Shown piece after piece: positions 22,061-32,525 of a DNA stretch of 64,000 nt. The stretch is from Heterobilharzia americana (taxonomy: Eukaryota > Platyhelminthes > Trematoda > Strigeidida > Schistosomatidae). Both the position numbers and the translations under genes were made by a program. How positions within the stretch are numbered: position 1 is the first letter of the stretch; the number at the start of each line of letters is the position of its first letter. A model generated the notes under the pieces. The model was not told the origin of the DNA and made no database searches. It saw nothing but the letters and a program-made list of their open reading frames with translations. The DNA lies in NCBI GenBank assembly GCA_944470555.2, contig OX104131.1, positions 20,328,515-20,392,514 of the forward strand, read 5' to 3'.

Positions 22061-23289
22061 AAAATCACTAGATCCCCACAAACCCCCAAATTCAACTAAA
22101 AGGAGTGTCGTCACCTTGGTATTGCATGTAACAGACGGTTACAATGCCTCACAAGACCTTTGAATCCCTAAAGTGCGTCAATTCTTTTCAAAACTACACC
22201 CGATATAGTCATATGTGTCACAATATACAGCAGTTGATATCATGCTTCAAGTAATCTTAGATCACTGTAATTATGTTTAGTTAATTTTCTAAACAAGTAT
22301 ATTCTCTGTTTCCGCATGATTTACATGAATAAACGCTGAGTGTTTCAAGAATCAATAGATTGAAGGTAGTGTGAAATAACCAGTCGACGATATATTTAAG
22401 CATTTTTAATAATCAGTTATATGGTAATATGTTAGAAGGTGTTTGAAAGTATCAAAGCAGTGAAATGGAAATTTATTCATGTGACATTTTTAAGTACTGA
22501 TTTGATTGATGACACGTATACCCCAACGCGGGTTAATTCACATTTATGGACACACTAATTTATCCGTAAATAAATATAACGCGTTCGCTAGACAGTGATT
22601 GGTTACCGAAGGGTAGCCCACTTCATATTGTCCATTCCTATGCGTGGATCGAATTCTCCTGGTCATTTCGTTATGAGTTCATCAAACTATGAGGTTCATT
22701 ATCGTGGTACACTTTGTTAGATGTTAATTGGTTAGAAACAAACAACAGGAAGTTCTAAGCCTAGGTTTCAATGTGGTTGTCACTTCATTGGACAACATAT
22801 CTGTAGCTTTGAGGGAACCGATGTCACCTCTGTAATTCAAATCAGTATCACTCCTCCTTATGGTCAGCGACGTTACCACAAAGATAATGTGGCTGCGACT
22901 TACATCTTGTAGGATATTGACTGGTTACGGAGGGTAAAAACGTCATATTGTCTAGCCTCAAGTGCTGATCGACCGCAATAGTAGGTGATGTGGGTTGGGA
23001 TCTCAAGCGGAACATCAATTCCTTCGAGGTTGCAGATATACATTCCTGACGAGTGCCAAAAAGCACGAAACTTAGGTCCAGTAGGGTCTCCAGCCAACTG
23101 ATATTTGATTAGGAAGTTTAGATTTCTCCTGGAACAATTACAGTGACATTTTGCGAACTTTCCTAGTTTTGACTTTGAAAAGACACAATTTCAGCAAATA
23201 TGTAGTTGAATTTTGAGCGCGTTGTGAAGATTTGGAAATATTTCAAGTTCTTATTCGTGGTAGACTGACATCAATTGAAGGTATTCCTG
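22061..23289. other. Unassigned DNA with a diverged direct duplication
   Basis: About 22597-22660 and 22915-22975 resemble each other (TTGGTTACCGAAGGGTA..CATATTGTCCA versus CTGGTTACGGAGGGTAA..CATATTGTCTA, then AGTGCTGATCGA versus GCGTGGATCGA). They lie about 320 bp apart, same orientation. Two overlapping minus-strand frames (22848-23097) are not recognised. Confidence 0.35.
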
Positions 23290-23590
23290 AAGTTCCAATG
23301 AGAAATCGTGACCGGCCGGGGCAAAGCCTAATGGTCGTGAGGACAGTTACTCAACAGTGACATTGGGTGGTGGCTGCACTATATCGTGGGCTAACAGAAG
23401 TTGGAAATATGGACCACTGGATTCCGACCCAGCGGCTAAATGGTAACGTGCTGGCCATGTAACCCGAGGGTCGCGGGTTTGATCCCTGGCAGGGTCATGG
23501 GTGCGCACTACCGAGGAGTCCCGCACTAGGAAAAAACAGATGTCCAGTGCTCCCAGGTTTCCTTTGTTCCTCCAACTGATTTCAGTTTAC
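23290..23590 (+). repeat. Second SINE family, fullest copy
   Basis: Head CCAATGAGAAATCGTGACC (23296), then GGCTGCACTATATCG, CACTGGATTCCGACCC, an A-box-like GCGGCTAAATGGTAACGTGC, and B-box GGTTTGATCCCTGG (23477-23490). The tail is at 23503-23555: GCACTA, CCGAGGAG, UCC/GGA stem, then CAGATGTC and CAGTGCTCCC. Its core reads CCGAGGA, one base from CTGANGA, but CGAAA has become AAAAA. The element has no coding capacity and must have been moved by a LINE. Confidence 0.8.
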
Positions 23591-23934
23591 GATGAATAAC
23601 AACTTGAAATATATGGTTTCCTTATAGTCTGACCAAGAATTAGCTATGATTACAATATTTCAACACGACTTAAGTTACTATTTAGCTATTAACTACCTGT
23701 CAAGATTTTCTTATTCAAATGAAATTAAAATAAATGATCTTCCTATCAACTAATCCTTTAAATCCATCAACTGTTCAGTACTTTGTGAAACAACTTTTTA
23801 CATAATCTTGATCTCAAAATTAGTTGAATATATACGGACAGTTGTCAGTACTCAAGTTTATGTAATTACTGAACCAGTGCATGTTTTTCTTAGTGTAACA
23901 TCTTGGATTTGTCGAATTTTTTAAAGCCCATTCG
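23591..23934. other. Unassigned DNA
   Basis: AT-rich spacer before PLE 2; nothing recognised. Confidence 0.45.
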
Positions 23935-25080
23935 AAAAAAGTTAGGGATCCATAGTTTAAGAGATGCATTTGAAGTAGATCACGTCGACGTTTCTCAAAA
24001 GCTCATGGTATCATTAAATGTGGCTTCCTAATTTACAAATATGCCAGTGAGTGGAACTAACGATATAATCTGTTTAGAAACTGATGTACTACCGTTGCCC
24101 AAAATCTAAATGAAACACCTGCCACTCTTTTGGACAGAAGATGCCCAATTCCAATTCAACAACCGGCTTTATAAGCAAAATGATGGAGCGTCAATGGGTC
24201 CACCTCCAGAATCTGCTCAAGCAGGTATCCTCATACGTTATCTCGAACAGACGTGCCTGAGTTCAGTTATCAGATGAACAGGTACGCTGACGATGTCTTT
24301 TTTGTGTGAAATGATATGAAACATGTGAGTTATTTGACAATCCCAACATTAAATACACGATGGAACATGAGGATGAAAATGAGTTCAGTTTTTGAACCAT
24401 AACGTGAAAAGAAGAACTGATAGCAACATTGAAAAGACCATAGATAAAAAAGGCACATGAATAGGACAATACCTTAACTGCATCAGTTTCCGTCATGCCA
24501 GCTATGTATGGACTAGTGAAAACAGTTTACGGCGGAGCTAGGAAATTATTTTCCACGAGAAAGCTAGGAAAAGAACTAAACGTTATTGGGAAATGTTTTC
24601 TAGAGAATAGATGTCCTAAGATATTTATTATCAGAAGTGGGAAAGAAGAGATCGAAATGAATAAACAACCAACTGTGCATAAGAAGATGAATTCTACACA
24701 CCTTACATTCAATGGAGATTCAGCATCCAAACAAACAGATGAAAGAACCGTAAGTGCAATGAAAGGGAACTTTCCTGTAACTAGACTTGTATCAGTATGC
24801 AATATATAGCATGCTCACTAATCCAGTCAAAATGGGACAATAACCCTCCTCATGTGATCTTCAACTTTATTTATTAATTCATATGCATTTGTGGCAGCAA
24901 TTACGTTAAAAAGGCTAAGGAGAGAGTATCCATTCGGTCTTCACTGCATGTTGCCAAGAATTTGTACTTGAAAGAAAGTCTGGTTCTAACAAGTGCAACT
25001 GCTGAAATCTCGTAGATGTTGGACATCAAGTTGAAGTCACGAGTGCTTCTTAGGTGATAGGCATACAGAAACTGTTTAAA
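23935..25080 (+). mobile_element. Penelope-like element 2, RT plus GIY-YIG remnants
   Basis: Motifs in order over shifting frames: LRDAFEVDHVDV..LMVSLNVASLFTNMPVSG (about 23955-24060), QFQFNNRLYKQNDGASMG (about 24150-24200), a catalytic-box RYADDVF (24280-24300), YTMEHEDENEFSF (about 24352-24395), then an open stretch 24495-24809 with GLVKTVYGGARKLFS and FLENRCPKIFI. From about 24868 a GIY-YIG start reads ICICGSNYVKK, where YVG is expected, followed by RVSIRSSLHVAKNL and a HQVEV-like end. This is the RT-to-GIY-YIG order of PLEs, and a different subfamily from PLE 1 by sequence. Stops and frameshifts throughout show it is inactive. Confidence 0.85.
24495..24809 (+). pseudogene. Open segment of PLE 2 RT-to-nuclease connector
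   Basis: A 104-codon open stretch of the PLE protein between the RT fingers/palm and the GIY-YIG nuclease. Recognisable motifs: GLVKTVYGGARKL (residues 6-18), ELNVIGKCFLENRCPKIFI (27-45), THLTFNGDSASKQTDERTVSAMKG (about 68-91). It is flanked by frameshifts and is only a fragment of a dead gene. Confidence 0.6.
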
Positions 25081-27613
25081 TTACTGCGTTTGACAGAAAC
25101 GATTGGAATATAACACTTTCAACCCGATCTAAGAATGCCAAAGAGGAGTGCGGTTAGTCTCTCACTTTCTTGGTGATTATGATTTTGTTGTATGACTGAA
25201 GATTATTGACCATCTAGTTTTGAAATAACTTGGGTTCTAATTGCCACTGCACTTTAGGCTGTATGCAGCTGAAGAGTACTCGTAAAACAAAATGACAATT
25301 TCATTTTATCATACAAATTTCCCTCTTCTTGCTTCATCCAAATTTACCATGAGATCAACATGCGTAGAACTGAAACAGATCCGACTGTTTAAGATACCAC
25401 ATATTCTGCATATTCTCACACTATAAACTATTGAAACCATTCAATGCGATGTTTCTATCTTCAAATTCGTATTTGCAAGGTGAAATGCGTTAACCACATC
25501 TTCCTCCTGAATCAGATGTTGTACTGTAGGATATTCAGATTCATGTTAATTAGTAGTTCAATTGCTGAGGTTACTAATTTGCTATTCGAAAACCTTAATT
25601 CAGGTTTACTGAAGAAATACTAGTCGATTCTCAACAAAATGACTTTTCTCAATCAAGAGACAGGTGATGGATGCATGGAAAACTTACAGTTTTATTCAAT
25701 TTTTTAAAGCAATAAACCCTCCTTTCAAAGTGATCTATTCAATTAATTGCTGAAGGTGAAATTTTAGCGCCAACAAGAAACATTTGTGCTTGTAGAGACG
25801 ACTTACTTGGAAATTGAGTTCAACTAACTCCTTCTCTGAAAACAGTTTAGTTCAGTGATAAATAGACATAGCCACTGGTTACACAGTGCTGCTTATGTCT
25901 CAGCGGTTCTACGTTGTAAGCAGTTACTTACACTGTTATCAGAAATGGGTTGTATAAACGAACTTAATATTTCATTATTTCAATAAGTTTTATCCTCTCA
26001 CAGTAGTTTTGTCAACGTGTGACGTACGACGAAAACTGAATAACCATGTGAACTCAAGTCCATAAGTCGATAATAATGAATAGAGAAAACCCATAAATTT
26101 GATATATGATTCACTATATGGAAGAAGCACAATGGTTTTCCATATTTGATATCTCATTCTTGACGAAAGAAAGAGTGATATGGCTAGTAAACAAAAAGTT
26201 TCTTGACAGCCTGATGTTTATCAGTTAATGACAGTATAGAAGGGAAAGTGTATTCTGGTTACCAGCTTAACAATCCTTGGTTGTTTCTGTACTAACAAGT
26301 ATGGAAGGATTATCAGGCTTGTTATCAAATACATCATTTGTTGTTAGTAAAAGGATGGCCTTTCGATATTGTCCATTTGCAGTGATCCTTTCACAATCAG
26401 TGTTACGGTGACTTTATGACGCGTTTATTGCCATCAAGCCTTCACGACTGAATCTAGTGAGATAGCTTATCGGTTTATAAATTCAGCTTTGAAGTAGTAA
26501 ATTTCACATCCCAAACCCAGTTAAGATGCCTGGGTAACAGAATGTCGTATCAAAATTCCATGTGGCTCATAGCTTACCGCATAAACACCTGTGACGGGAT
26601 GAGTGGGATTTAAAAAGCCTTAAGGGAGCGCAAGTGAAACAAACTAGGGAGAACTGGGCAAGGTTCAGGTATACATGAGGGTGTACTGACCAAATCTTCA
26701 ACCTTTGATGGGTATGGAAACACAGGCCTGATTATCAGCAACTAATATCTGACATGTTTTCCTACCTACTCGTGCTATCCAGCTTCATCAAACTAGAGGT
26801 GTTTAGGTAGTGCCTGACTTTGAAGCAGGCATGGAGTAATTATTTACCGCTAATCAAGACTGTCTATTCAGACTCACACAGACATGTGAGGGCTAATGCA
26901 GATCTGCTGTCAGAAGTAACAGTAATTAGTGTTGTCGATCAATGATGCTTACTGTCACTATTCACGTTTACATTTGTTAAACATGTGGTGATAGATTCAA
27001 CTCTAAGTATGCTAAAAGTTTTAGGGACTGAATTACTCTCAGGAAAAGCACCGGGTTGACTAGGAGTGCACAGTCGAAACTGTCTTCTTGGATGAAAACG
27101 TTGACTAAGTGTAGAGTTTTCTAGACAACTTAGGAGAGACTCAAAGAGATTTGGCATGTGTTGTAGGTCTGTCTAATTGGAAATGATAAATTGAAACCGA
27201 TCTGCACAGACTTCTATCTCAGGGATACTGAGTGAAGCGGTAGAATGCACTTAATTGGGAATTTTCATCAACCCAAATGGATTGGCTTTTGATGTAATCT
27301 TACACTTCTTTTTATATAATACATTTCCCAGTTTAAGGTTAACTGTTGAACAGTTAAGGAGAATGACGATTAGTAATTAAAAAACCCTAAGGATAAGTTC
27401 TTAAGCTGTCAAAAATTATTGTAAGTTTGTAAAACAGTTTTCGGTAATTGAGGATAACTCAGAAGCTAAAATCCGCATGATATACTAGTTGGATAAACCA
27501 ACATAAATGTCACGATACCTTAGATAAATGAATCTTGAGTATCATCTTGCGAACTCTACAAATACTTAGAAAAGTAGTGTTACTTGCTTTGAATATGACT
27601 TACGTATAACACT
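25081..27613. other. Unassigned DNA
   Basis: About 2.5 kb with no recognised gene or repeat. A 72-codon minus frame at 26939-27157 has no known domain. Confidence 0.5.
27606..27613. repeat. Candidate target-site duplication, left copy, RTE C
   Basis: ATAACACT just before the 5'-truncated start of RTE copy C; the same 8 bases occur at 29004-29011 at the end of its (TAA)n tail. The right copy overlaps the TAA tail, so only CACT is independent evidence. Confidence 0.45.
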
Positions 27614-28992
27614 GCTGACGATTGGAAGAAGGGTTACCTTGTCAAACTGCCGAAGAAGGGAGACCTCAGTGCTTGCAAGAACTGGCGCGGAATCACTCTC
27701 CTGTCCACCCCAAGTAAAATATCAAGCCGCATCATCCTGGAGAGGCTTAAAGACGCACTGGATTCAAATCTGCGACCGGAACAGGCAGGTTTCAGGAAGT
27801 ACAAATCATGTGCTGACCAAATTGCAACGCTTCGTATCATCATAGAACAGAGCGTAGAATGGCAATCAGCTCTATACCTCAACTTCATCGACTTTGAGAA
27901 GGCCTTTGACAGCGTCGATCGAGAAGTAACTTGGAAACTGCTTCAATACTACGGAGTACCGCAAACCTTTATCCGCCTCATTCAACAACTATATGAAGAT
28001 GCCACATGCCAAGTAATCCACAATGGGAAGCTCAGTGATGCCTTTGAAGTGAAGACAGGAGTGAAACAAGGTTGTCTACTATCCCCCATGATATTCCTTA
28101 TTGTGGTGGACTGGATCATGCAGCAAACAGTAGGCAGCGAGAAGAGGGGGATACACTGGACGACGGAAAAGAACCTAGAAGACTTGGATTTCGCCGATGA
28201 CTTATGCCTAATGTCACATAAACTTGAAGATCTGCAGGCAAAAACTAACAAGTTGACAGAAGAGGCAGCTAAGACGGGACTTCAGGTGAATATAGAGAAG
28301 ACAGAAGTGATGAAGATACCGCACCACCACCATCAACAACAACAACAAACTCCAATCACCGTCAACAGGAGAAACTTGAAGGAAGTAACCTCCTTCACTT
28401 ATCTAGGAAGCACTGTTTCAACTACAGGCGGGACGGACGAGGACGTCAAAGTCAGAATCGGAAAAGCAAGACAGGCGTTCATTAGCCTGAAACCAGTGTG
28501 GAGATCTTCTGCACTCAGCATGTGGAACAAGATACGGATTTTCAACACCAACGCCAAGTCAGTGCTCTTGTATGGCTCAGAGACTTGGCGCGTCACGAAA
28601 GGGATTTCCAATAAACTACAGACATTCATCAACAACTGCTTACGCTCGCTGCTGAAGATCAGATGGCCAGAAAAAATAAGCAACAAGGAACTCTGGGAAC
28701 GAACCAACCAAGAACCTATCACGCAACAAATATGCAGGAAGAAGTGGAGATGGATTGGCCATGCACTGAGAAGGCCGACGGAGGACATCACGCGTCAGGC
28801 CAGTTGCTCGAGTGGAATCCCCATGGGAAGCGACGAGTTGGACGTCCGAGGGTGACATGGAGGAGGTCGTGCGAGCAGGAAATGAGAGGTTGTGGGCTGT
28901 CGTGGGACCAGGTTCAAAAGATCTCAGAGAACAGAGGTCACTGGAGGCGTGCTACTGAAGCCCTATGTTCCACTAGGAACCCAAGGGACTAA
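27614..28992 (+). pseudogene. RTE reverse transcriptase, nearly intact, single frameshift
   Basis: The frame is open from 27599 (after a TGA) to a TGA at 28853-28855, about 419 codons with no ATG near the truncated start. RT motifs are FRKYKSCADQI, motif A IDFEKAFDSVDR (catalytic Asp codon 27890-27892), motif B TGVKQGCLLSPMIF (28052-28093) and motif C FADD (28190-28201, both Asp present). After the RT comes a low-complexity HHHHQQQQQ stretch (28321-28350), then FTYLGSTVS, LLYGSETW, a WRWIGHALRRP segment and RQA at about 28800. From there the homologous end (LEWNPHGKRRVGRPRVTWRR, then CEQEM and RNPRD) lies in another frame and stops at 28992 on the first TAA of the tail. The shift falls in 28801-28815. 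RT activity of the main part is plausible by motif, but the endonuclease is absent. Confidence 0.9.
28321..28350. repeat. Coding microsatellite (CAC/CAA)n inside RTE C
   Basis: CACCACCACCAT followed by CAACAACAACAACAA encodes His and Gln runs between the RT and the C-terminal domain. Copy E has NQHQQQ and HH at the same place, so this is a length-variable connector in the family. Confidence 0.8.
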
Positions 28993-29009
28993 TAATAATA
29001 ATAATAACA

Positions 29010-29794
29010 CTCACTAGTTTGTAACATAAAATGAGTCAATAAAAATACTTAGCGGGCTAGATTCTAAAAGAGGCAAGCAAAAGCGGTAATCATGTAGATA
29101 GTTCCGGTAGATAACCTCAACTATTATGTCATAAACCGGGGGAAACTTTTTATCAGGCGTTAGTGTTTGGTTGTGAGATCCCGAAATTTGCATACTGCTA
29201 GAGGAGTAAACATTAACACAAATGGAGTGAGAGAAGTTTGTTCGACACTTGAAATAATCTTGAATATGATGCATTTACTAACATCAATTATTTGTGCATT
29301 CTATGGTGTGAAAAAAATATCTCATAATTTGAGGGGATAGACAGAATCTTCAGATCCCTTCGGAAGTGGATTTTCTGACGAGTTTGAACTATTTTACGTG
29401 TATGCATTCAGATGAAGGAAAGTTCTGATAACTTTTGGAGTGGTGAGCAGCATTATATATTTGTAAAGAAAACTATATGAGGAAGTCAATAAATTTGGAT
29501 GAGAGAGTTTGTAACAGAAAGATTAGGTTTAATTACAGTTGAATTCAGTTAAACATGAAACTGTTTCGGTTGGTAAGTAAAAATTATGTTTTGGTTTTCT
29601 GCAAAGCGTACCTACTATATTGACGCAAGCGTATTCAAGCATGTATATTATGCCTGAAGTTCATTTATTACCAACAGAGTTCACAGACTACCTACATGCT
29701 GTTGTGGTACTTCACAGTAAGAAGCTTAAACATCCTAAAAATTATGCACAAGGATATGGACAAGATTTCAAGTTAAGATGATGAAGACATCAAA
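29010..29794. other. Unassigned DNA between RTE copies C and D
   Basis: Nothing recognised. An 86-codon minus frame (29014-29274) has no known motif. Confidence 0.45.
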
Positions 29795-31480
29795 AGCAGA
29801 AAGCCTGAACGCCATAAAGTAACTGTAAGCAGGAAAAGCAACAGGACCAGATGAAATCCCGCCAGAAGAACTGAAAACACACACAGGGACAACAGAGGAC
29901 ATGCTCACACCACTATTGACGGAGGTTTAGAAGGAAGGAACCTAAAGTACCTGCCGATTGAAAGAAGAAGGGCTACCTTGTCAAACTCACACAGAAGGGA
30001 GACTTAAGTCTTCGCATAAACTATTGCTGAATCATGCCGCTGACAACCTCAACTGAGCAAACTATTAAGCCGCATCATCCTTGGGAGAATAGAAGGAAAA
30101 GGCACTGGATTCAAAATCACGTTCGGAACAGGCTGGCTGGCTTCGAGATAACTAAATCATGTGTGGATCTAATCGGAACGCACAGCAACGCAAGGCAACG
30201 CTACGCATCATCACAGGACACAGCACAGAATAGCAGTCAACTCAACCTCAACCTCATCGATTTAGCAAAAGGCCTTCGACAGCGTCGACCGAGACGTAAT
30301 TTGACAGGCAGCTGCTTCAACACTACCGTCTTAGTGCCAAAAACCTTTATCAACCTCATTCAACAACTGGCTATATGGCGACGCCACATGCCGAGTGATT
30401 CACAATGGAAAGCTGAGTGACGCGTTTGAAGTGAAGACAGACGGGAGTAAGACGAGGCTGGCGCCTACTATCATCGATGATCTTCCTGTCTGTGGTCGAC
30501 GGGACTGGATCATGCAACAAACAACTGCAAGGAGAGAGAAGATGAGCATACACTGGTTAGACTGGTGAAAAGGCTCTAGAAGAATATTTGAATTTCGCCA
30601 ACGATGCTGATTCATGTCTAATGTCCTTGCACACAAACTCGAAGATCTACAGACGGAAACTAAGAAGTTGACAGAAGAGGCGATGCAGCGAAGACGGAAC
30701 TTCCTTTAGGTGAACATAGAGAAGACAGAGGTGACGAAGATAACTAATCGATAACAATAAGCACTAATCACCACCAACGAGAGAAACCTAAAGGAAGTAT
30801 TCTCGGTCGTCTACCTTCCAAGGCTGTATCGTTTCAACTACAGATGGTATTACAGATGACAACGTCAAAGGCAAGATCGAAAAAAAGGCAAAAAAGCTAT
30901 CTATCGTTCATCTGAAATAAACAGTGTGGACATCTACTGCACTGCACTCAGTGGGATACGGATTCTTAGCAATAATATCAGTCAAGTCAGTGCTTCCATA
31001 TAACGGTTGAGAGACTCGGAGAGTCACTAAAAACATCTCCAACAAACTACACATATTCATCAACAACTGCCACCTACGCTCACACCATACTGAAGATCAG
31101 ATGGCCAGATTAATAAGAATAAGCATCAAAGAACTCTGGTCTGGCAACAAACCAACCAACTACCTTTCACCTAACAAATATGCAGAAGAAAGTGGGATGG
31201 ATTGGACTGCACATACACTGAGAAGACCGTCTCGGAATATCACGCATCAGGTCAGGTCAAGCCAGGTCAGGCTAGACCAGGTCAGGTCGTCGAGTGGAAG
31301 CCAAACGGGAAACGAAGAGTTAGGCGTCAGAGGGTGATATGAAGGAGATGGTGTGAGGAGGAAATGAAAGCTTGTGAGCGGTTGTGGAGCGAGGTTGAAA
31401 AGTCTGTGGAGAAGAGTGTGAATTGCTGGCGTGCTACTGAAGCTCTTTGTTCCGCTAGGAACCCAAGAGACAAATGATGC
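29795..31480 (+). mobile_element. RTE-clade LINE copy D, 5'-truncated, shared-lesion lineage
   Basis: It starts in the pre-RT linker (LNAIK..GKATGPDEIPPEEL, about 29808-29870), continues through TTEDMLTPLL and the RT to the C-terminal TWRR-like region, and ends at AGGAACCCAAGAGAC near 31475 without a clear microsatellite tail. The 128-codon frame at 30034-30420 differs from the matching frame in copy B (12006-12392) at only four residues, and both are in the same wrong frame relative to the real RT. The insert AACCTAAAGTACC and GATTGAAAG in place of GA(C/T)TGGAAG are shared with copies A and B. A private AGGTC-rich expansion occupies about 31245-31290. Non-functional. Confidence 0.88.
31245..31292. 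repeat. AGGTC-type short repeat expansion in RTE D
   Basis: Several imperfect units of CAGGTCAGG and CCAGGTCAGGCTAG lie between the ATCACGCATCAGG and GTCGAGTGGAA blocks of the element. Copy C has only a short spacer at this point. Confidence 0.8.
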
Positions 31481-31644
31481 TCTAATAAAAATTAATAGAA
31501 TAAAGACGCGCTACATTTTTGATTCCATTTGTGAAGATTGACTGATTTGCTACAGGTTAAAACTCTTACATATGAGTAGGTAAACAACAAAGAATGTTAG
31601 GGCTATGTTTTTTAGTGTGTATAATGTACACGCCTAATTAAGAG

Positions 31645-31880
31645 CTTATTCGTACACCAGACACCATCGACTCCAAACGCCGAACGAAAAACGAAACAAC
31701 ACTTGTCTGGTTGAAGAGTTTATTGATTCTAAGTAGTCTTGAAATAACTAGAAACACGTGTGTATATATACAGGGGATGTATGTCCTGGATTTAGAGCGA
31801 GCAAGCGTCAGCCAATCAGCGGACTATCTTGGGAAAAAGGTGGTCACAAAGCTTAAAAAGGGCGCCAAAATTCTAATTTA
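31645..31880 (-). mobile_element. Probable solo LTR or LTR fragment
   Basis: Reading the minus strand, regulatory signals appear in retrotransposon LTR order. An ATTGG (inverted CCAAT, 31812-31816) sits in CCGCTGATTGGCTGACG, a TATA box TATATATA lies at 31763-31770, and a poly(A) signal AATAAA at 31729-31734 lies about 30 bases further on. A less AT-rich R/U5-like segment follows (ACCAGACAAGTGTTGTTTCG, then TCGATGGTGTCTGG). No gag or pol sequence flanks it, so it would be a solo LTR. Exact ends, terminal TG..CA and target duplication could not be fixed by eye. Alternatives are a host promoter or a SINE-like unit. Confidence 0.45.
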
Positions 31881-32339
31881 AAAATGTACTGATTAATAAA
31901 TAATGTTTTATGCAAAGCTGGAACCTGATAAGTCAACTTTGAAATCTGACTCTTCCTTTTGATTGTCAGCAGTGTATTACAATTTTTAATAAAAGATTAC
32001 GTAGACTGCATTTCCTAAACAGTTACAATTTGAATATTTCCCATATGCAGTATCCAAAACCAACTTTTCATGTAGCCCTAATGCATACTATCAGAAAAAT
32101 GTAAAGCAACTTTAATCATTGAATTTTATATATTAAGAAATAATTTGTATTTCTGGTTTCTTTTCAACACCATACCAGAGATGTTAGTTGAAGTTCGATT
32201 TAAAAAGCCACATTCATTTGGTAAACTTTTATGCAGTGCGTAGATTAGTACTCCGTATACGACCCATTTTGTGATTTACTATCATTAAAAAGTTTTTAGC
32301 AAAATTATCACATATGTTTAAACATTTTTATAAGATGTA
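31881..32339. other. Unassigned AT-rich DNA
   Basis: Nothing recognised. Confidence 0.45.
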
Positions 32340-32525
32340 GTCCCTAGTGTTATCCCGTCGTTGAGTGGACCAAACTGATTGGTTTGTATTGGCATATGGG
32401 TTCCTGCAAAGGAATCTCGGTAAAGCCTGTGTTTCAATTATGTACTATTGATGGATAGTGCTAGGAATGGAATCTGAGACGTGCATTTCATCCTATTTAG
32501 GACTCATCAGCCGGATGTACCTGTC
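32340..32525 (-). repeat. Sm-alpha-type SINE 3' part with well-kept hammerhead core
   Basis: Minus strand hammerhead at 32461-32522: stem I strand ACATCCGG, core CTGATGAG (32503-32510), stem II UCCU/AGGA with AAAT loop, GATGAAA, and GTC before TCAGATTCC. All conserved core bases are present; stem I has a G-U pair and one mismatch. The family tail follows to about 32350 (GGCATATGGG and CCCGTCGTTGAG blocks on the plus strand). The tRNA-like half is missing because a plus-strand copy abuts at about 32526. This is the most ribozyme-competent copy seen here. Confidence 0.85.

Larger units (their letters stand above)
27614..29009 (+). mobile_element. RTE-clade LINE copy C, 5'-truncated, best-preserved RT
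   Basis: The copy starts inside the protein at the DWKKGYLVKLPKKGDL segment that precedes the RT and ends with (TAA)n at about 28989-29009. 5' truncation and a short microsatellite tail with almost no 3' UTR are usual for RTE insertions made by target-primed reverse transcription. A candidate 8-bp target duplication flanks it. The reading frame is far better preserved than in the other five copies here, so this is the youngest or least decayed insertion. It lies about 0.8 kb upstream of copy D in the same orientation. Confidence 0.92.

Noticed and set aside
28399..28858. Minus-strand frames of 130 and 72 codons
   Set aside because: Antisense to the RTE copy C reverse transcriptase, whose motifs are unambiguous on the plus strand.
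29785..31490. Target-site duplication for RTE copy D
   Set aside because: Compared AGATGATGAAGAC upstream with AAATGATGCTC downstream; the match is short and not at the element edges.
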